Assembly: GCA_001247695.2 (NCBI GenBank)
Contig: LGRX02034300.1
Coordinates: 1-64,000 of the forward strand
DNA length: 64,000 bases
Reading direction: 5' to 3'
Source of the DNA: Cymbomonas tetramitiformis
Lineage: Eukaryota; Chlorophyta; Pyramimonadophyceae; Pyramimonadales; Pyramimonadaceae
The notes beneath the pieces were generated by a model that had not been told where the DNA came from, did no database searches, and worked only from the letters and a program-made list of their open reading frames with translations. The position numbers and the translations under genes were made by a program. This document shows, one piece after another, positions 62,568 through 64,000 of this stretch (the first letter of the stretch is position 1; the number at the start of each line of letters is the position of its first letter).

Positions 62568-64000
62568 TCACATGCCCTTCGCGAACACACCTCCGGCTCT
62601 CATCGCGCGCCCTCCTTGCGCTACTTTCTCGTGCCTACCGTGCTGCCGGAAGAACTCGCAAGGCGTATCGGAATCGCACACTCGCAAGGGTGTGCGCAAC
62701 GGAACGTTGGTCCAGATGTGCGTGGGCTTCCTGTATGCGGTCCCGTATTTGCAGTACGTGACGAGGTGCGGAGCTGGTAGATTGCTCATGCAGCGACGCG
62801 TGTGCAACCCGTGGGGCTCTCTTCCCCTCGGGTTCTCAATGAAGTCTGCTTCGGGCCTCAAGTACCGGATGATCTCCAATGTCCTACGAACTCGCCTGTC
62901 CGCAGCACGCAAATCTCGGATGCCTACCGTCTTCGCTTGGCTGTACTCTGTGCAAGGTGGGCTAGCCCAGACTACGTCGAAGTGTCCTGGTCTGAACTGT
63001 CGATAGTCCCATCGCATGATATCCTCGCAATGTGTGGGGCCCCACTTGGGCTGAATGTCTACAGCAACTACTTCGCTGTTGGGAAATTGCTTAGTGAACT
63101 GCCTCTCGACTGACCCAGTCCCACAAAACAATACAAGAATCTTAGACCACTGGCCGACTGGCTCCTTCTCAAGTGCTGCGGCTCCGTTGACTGGCGGCAG
63201 GGTGCTCTGAGCAGATACTCTCGCGAAAGTTCCTACTTCCTCATCAAACCTCTCCTCTGGCACCCATGGCATTGCTCCGTCTACCTTGAGCTCCTCCGAT
63301 AGCGTCGTCCATACCGCTCCTGCGGACTCGTCGCGTCTCTTACGGACCCTAAGCTTCTCTCGCTCCACTCTCTTAGCCTCGATCCTCTCAAACTCCAACA
63401 ACGCTCGGTTGGGGACACCGGGCCTGCCGACTCCGTCCCACTCCAGATCCTCTCGGGTCTTCCACTCGTTCTCACTGCGGGGCATTCCTGTCCACTTGAC
63501 CAGGTACTCTGTCCACCTCCTGCCCTGGCGCTGGCGCGTGCGCGAACGCTCCACCCTCTCGACGTGGGTTTCCTTGCGCCCGCTGACGTCCAACGGAGGA
63601 GGAGGAATCTCCTTAGCTCTCTCAACGAAGCGGCTGCCCGACTCTACTGGCGAAAGCCGGTCCACGGTAAACACATCGTGCACTTTCCACTGCTTAGGCG
63701 TCTGCAACCTATAGGCCGACGGTGCGCCTCTATCGCTCGCGGGAAGGGCCATCTGCCTGTCGCTGTGAAAGACCTCCAGCACCCGAAGGGGCCCGAGGCG
63801 CTTCTTAAGCAATTTCTTGTGCAACCCGCGGTCGCCCGGCTGGGTGAGGTGCGTGGCATCCACCCAAACCTCATCGCCTTCTGCGTAACTCCTGGACCTG
63901 TGACGCGCGTCGTACTGGGCGATCTGTTGCTGCTGAGCTAAGAGCAGCTTCTCCCTAGCGAGCTGCAACTGGCGAACAAACTGGCGGGCTGTCTCGTGGG
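62568..64000 (-). CDS. Ty3-like pol C-terminus: integrase end - chromodomain - C5 methyltransferase (5' end outside window)
   Basis: The frame is open through the window edge; the apparent start at 63968 is not a real ATG. Numbering residues from there: an integrase C-terminal region with the GPY/F-type motif 'KKRLGPLRVLEVF' (about 55-67), a chromodomain 'WTEYLVKWTGMPRSENEWKTREDL' (about 152-175), a basic linker, and a cytosine-5 methyltransferase-like domain from about 275. The latter has motif I 'FCGTGSVERQF' (281-291), 'VVAVDI', motif IV 'ASPPCTEYSQAKT' with the predicted nucleophile C339, and motif VI as 'IENP' (E378). A C-terminal 'YCKYGTAYRKPTHIWTN' with a Cys/His tail follows. This differs from the enzyme at 2.9-6.9 kb (SPPC/ENP instead of PCQ/ENV) and sits after the integrase, not before it. 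The frame is intact within the window. Confidence 0.85.
   Translation of the reverse strand, partial: HETARQFVRQLQLAREKLLLAQQQQIAQYDARHRSRSYAEGDEVWVDATHLTQPGDRGLHKKLLKKRLGPLRVLEVFHSDRQMALPASDRGAPSAYRLQTPKQWKVHDVFTVDRLSPVESGSRFVERAKEIPPPPLDVSGRKETHVERVERSRTRQRQGRRWTEYLVKWTGMPRSENEWKTREDLEWDGVGRPGVPNRALLEFERIEAKRVEREKLRVRKRRDESAGAVWTTLSEELKVDGAMPWVPEERFDEEVGTFARVSAQSTLPPVNGAAALEKEPVGQWSKILVLFCGTGSVERQFTKQFPNSEVVAVDIQPKWGPTHCEDIMRWDYRQFRPGHFDVVWASPPCTEYSQAKTVGIRDLRAADRRVRRTLEIIRYLRPEADFIENPRGREPHGLHTRRCMSNLPAPHLVTYCKYGTAYRKPTHIWTNVPLRTPLRVCDSDTPCEFFRQHGRHEKVAQGGRAMRAGGVFAKGM

Overview
This is a nuclear eukaryotic window, not bacterial. Three host genes are broken into many short exons with GT-AG (and a few GC-AG) introns, and most of the rest is transposable elements stacked inside one another. 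The host genes are the tri-snRNP splicing factor PRP3 (about 23.1-30.8 kb, +), a JMJD4-type JmjC hydroxylase (36.2-40.0 kb, -) and the centriole cartwheel protein SAS-6 (42.3-45.9 kb, +). SAS-6 implies an organism with centrioles or flagella. Together with the TE content this suggests a flagellated alga, possibly a prasinophyte-type green alga, but the sequence alone does not prove the taxon.

Layout. 0-1.4 kb: the 3' end of a CACTA/TNP2-like transposon gene with one clean intron. 1.4-1.95 kb: an AT-rich spacer dense in TTACC/GGTAA motifs. 1.95-6.94 kb: a Ty3-like retrotransposon pol with RT, RNase H, a cytosine-5 DNA methyltransferase, integrase and a terminal PHD finger; one in-frame TAA interrupts the RT/RNase H junction. 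8.7-22.5 kb: a nest of elements. A non-autonomous copia-like element (gag plus a membrane segment) is cut by an 8-bp-TSD MITE, by a TIR element that itself hosts a tandem LTR dimer, and by an LTR element (LTR-B) that hosts a second LTR element (LTR-C), which in turn hosts a 3.35-kb DNA transposon. Target-site duplications or empty sites for most layers can be read directly, in part because a second copy of the outer element lies inverted at 47.5-50.5 kb.

23-46 kb is the host gene island. Minisatellites sit in PRP3 introns (73-bp and 45-bp units) and in a JMJD4 intron (25-bp units), and a 0.84-0.96-kb tandem repeat follows PRP3. JMJD4 and SAS-6 are divergently transcribed from a 2.3-kb spacer. 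51.3-57.3 kb is AT-rich and essentially gene-free. 57.3-61.2 kb is a copia-like pol with three hydrophobic segments, a degenerate protease, a Dam-like adenine-methyltransferase domain (NPPF motif), integrase, and the start of RT after a frameshift. 62.6-64 kb (-) is the 3' end of another Ty3-like pol, with a chromodomain followed by a second, different cytosine-5 methyltransferase.

The most notable pattern is that three separate retrotransposons here, from two superfamilies, each carry a different DNA-methyltransferase-type domain. Two of them also carry a chromatin-reader module (PHD or chromodomain). The inferred theme is that mobile elements repeatedly acquired DNA-modifying and chromatin-reading functions.
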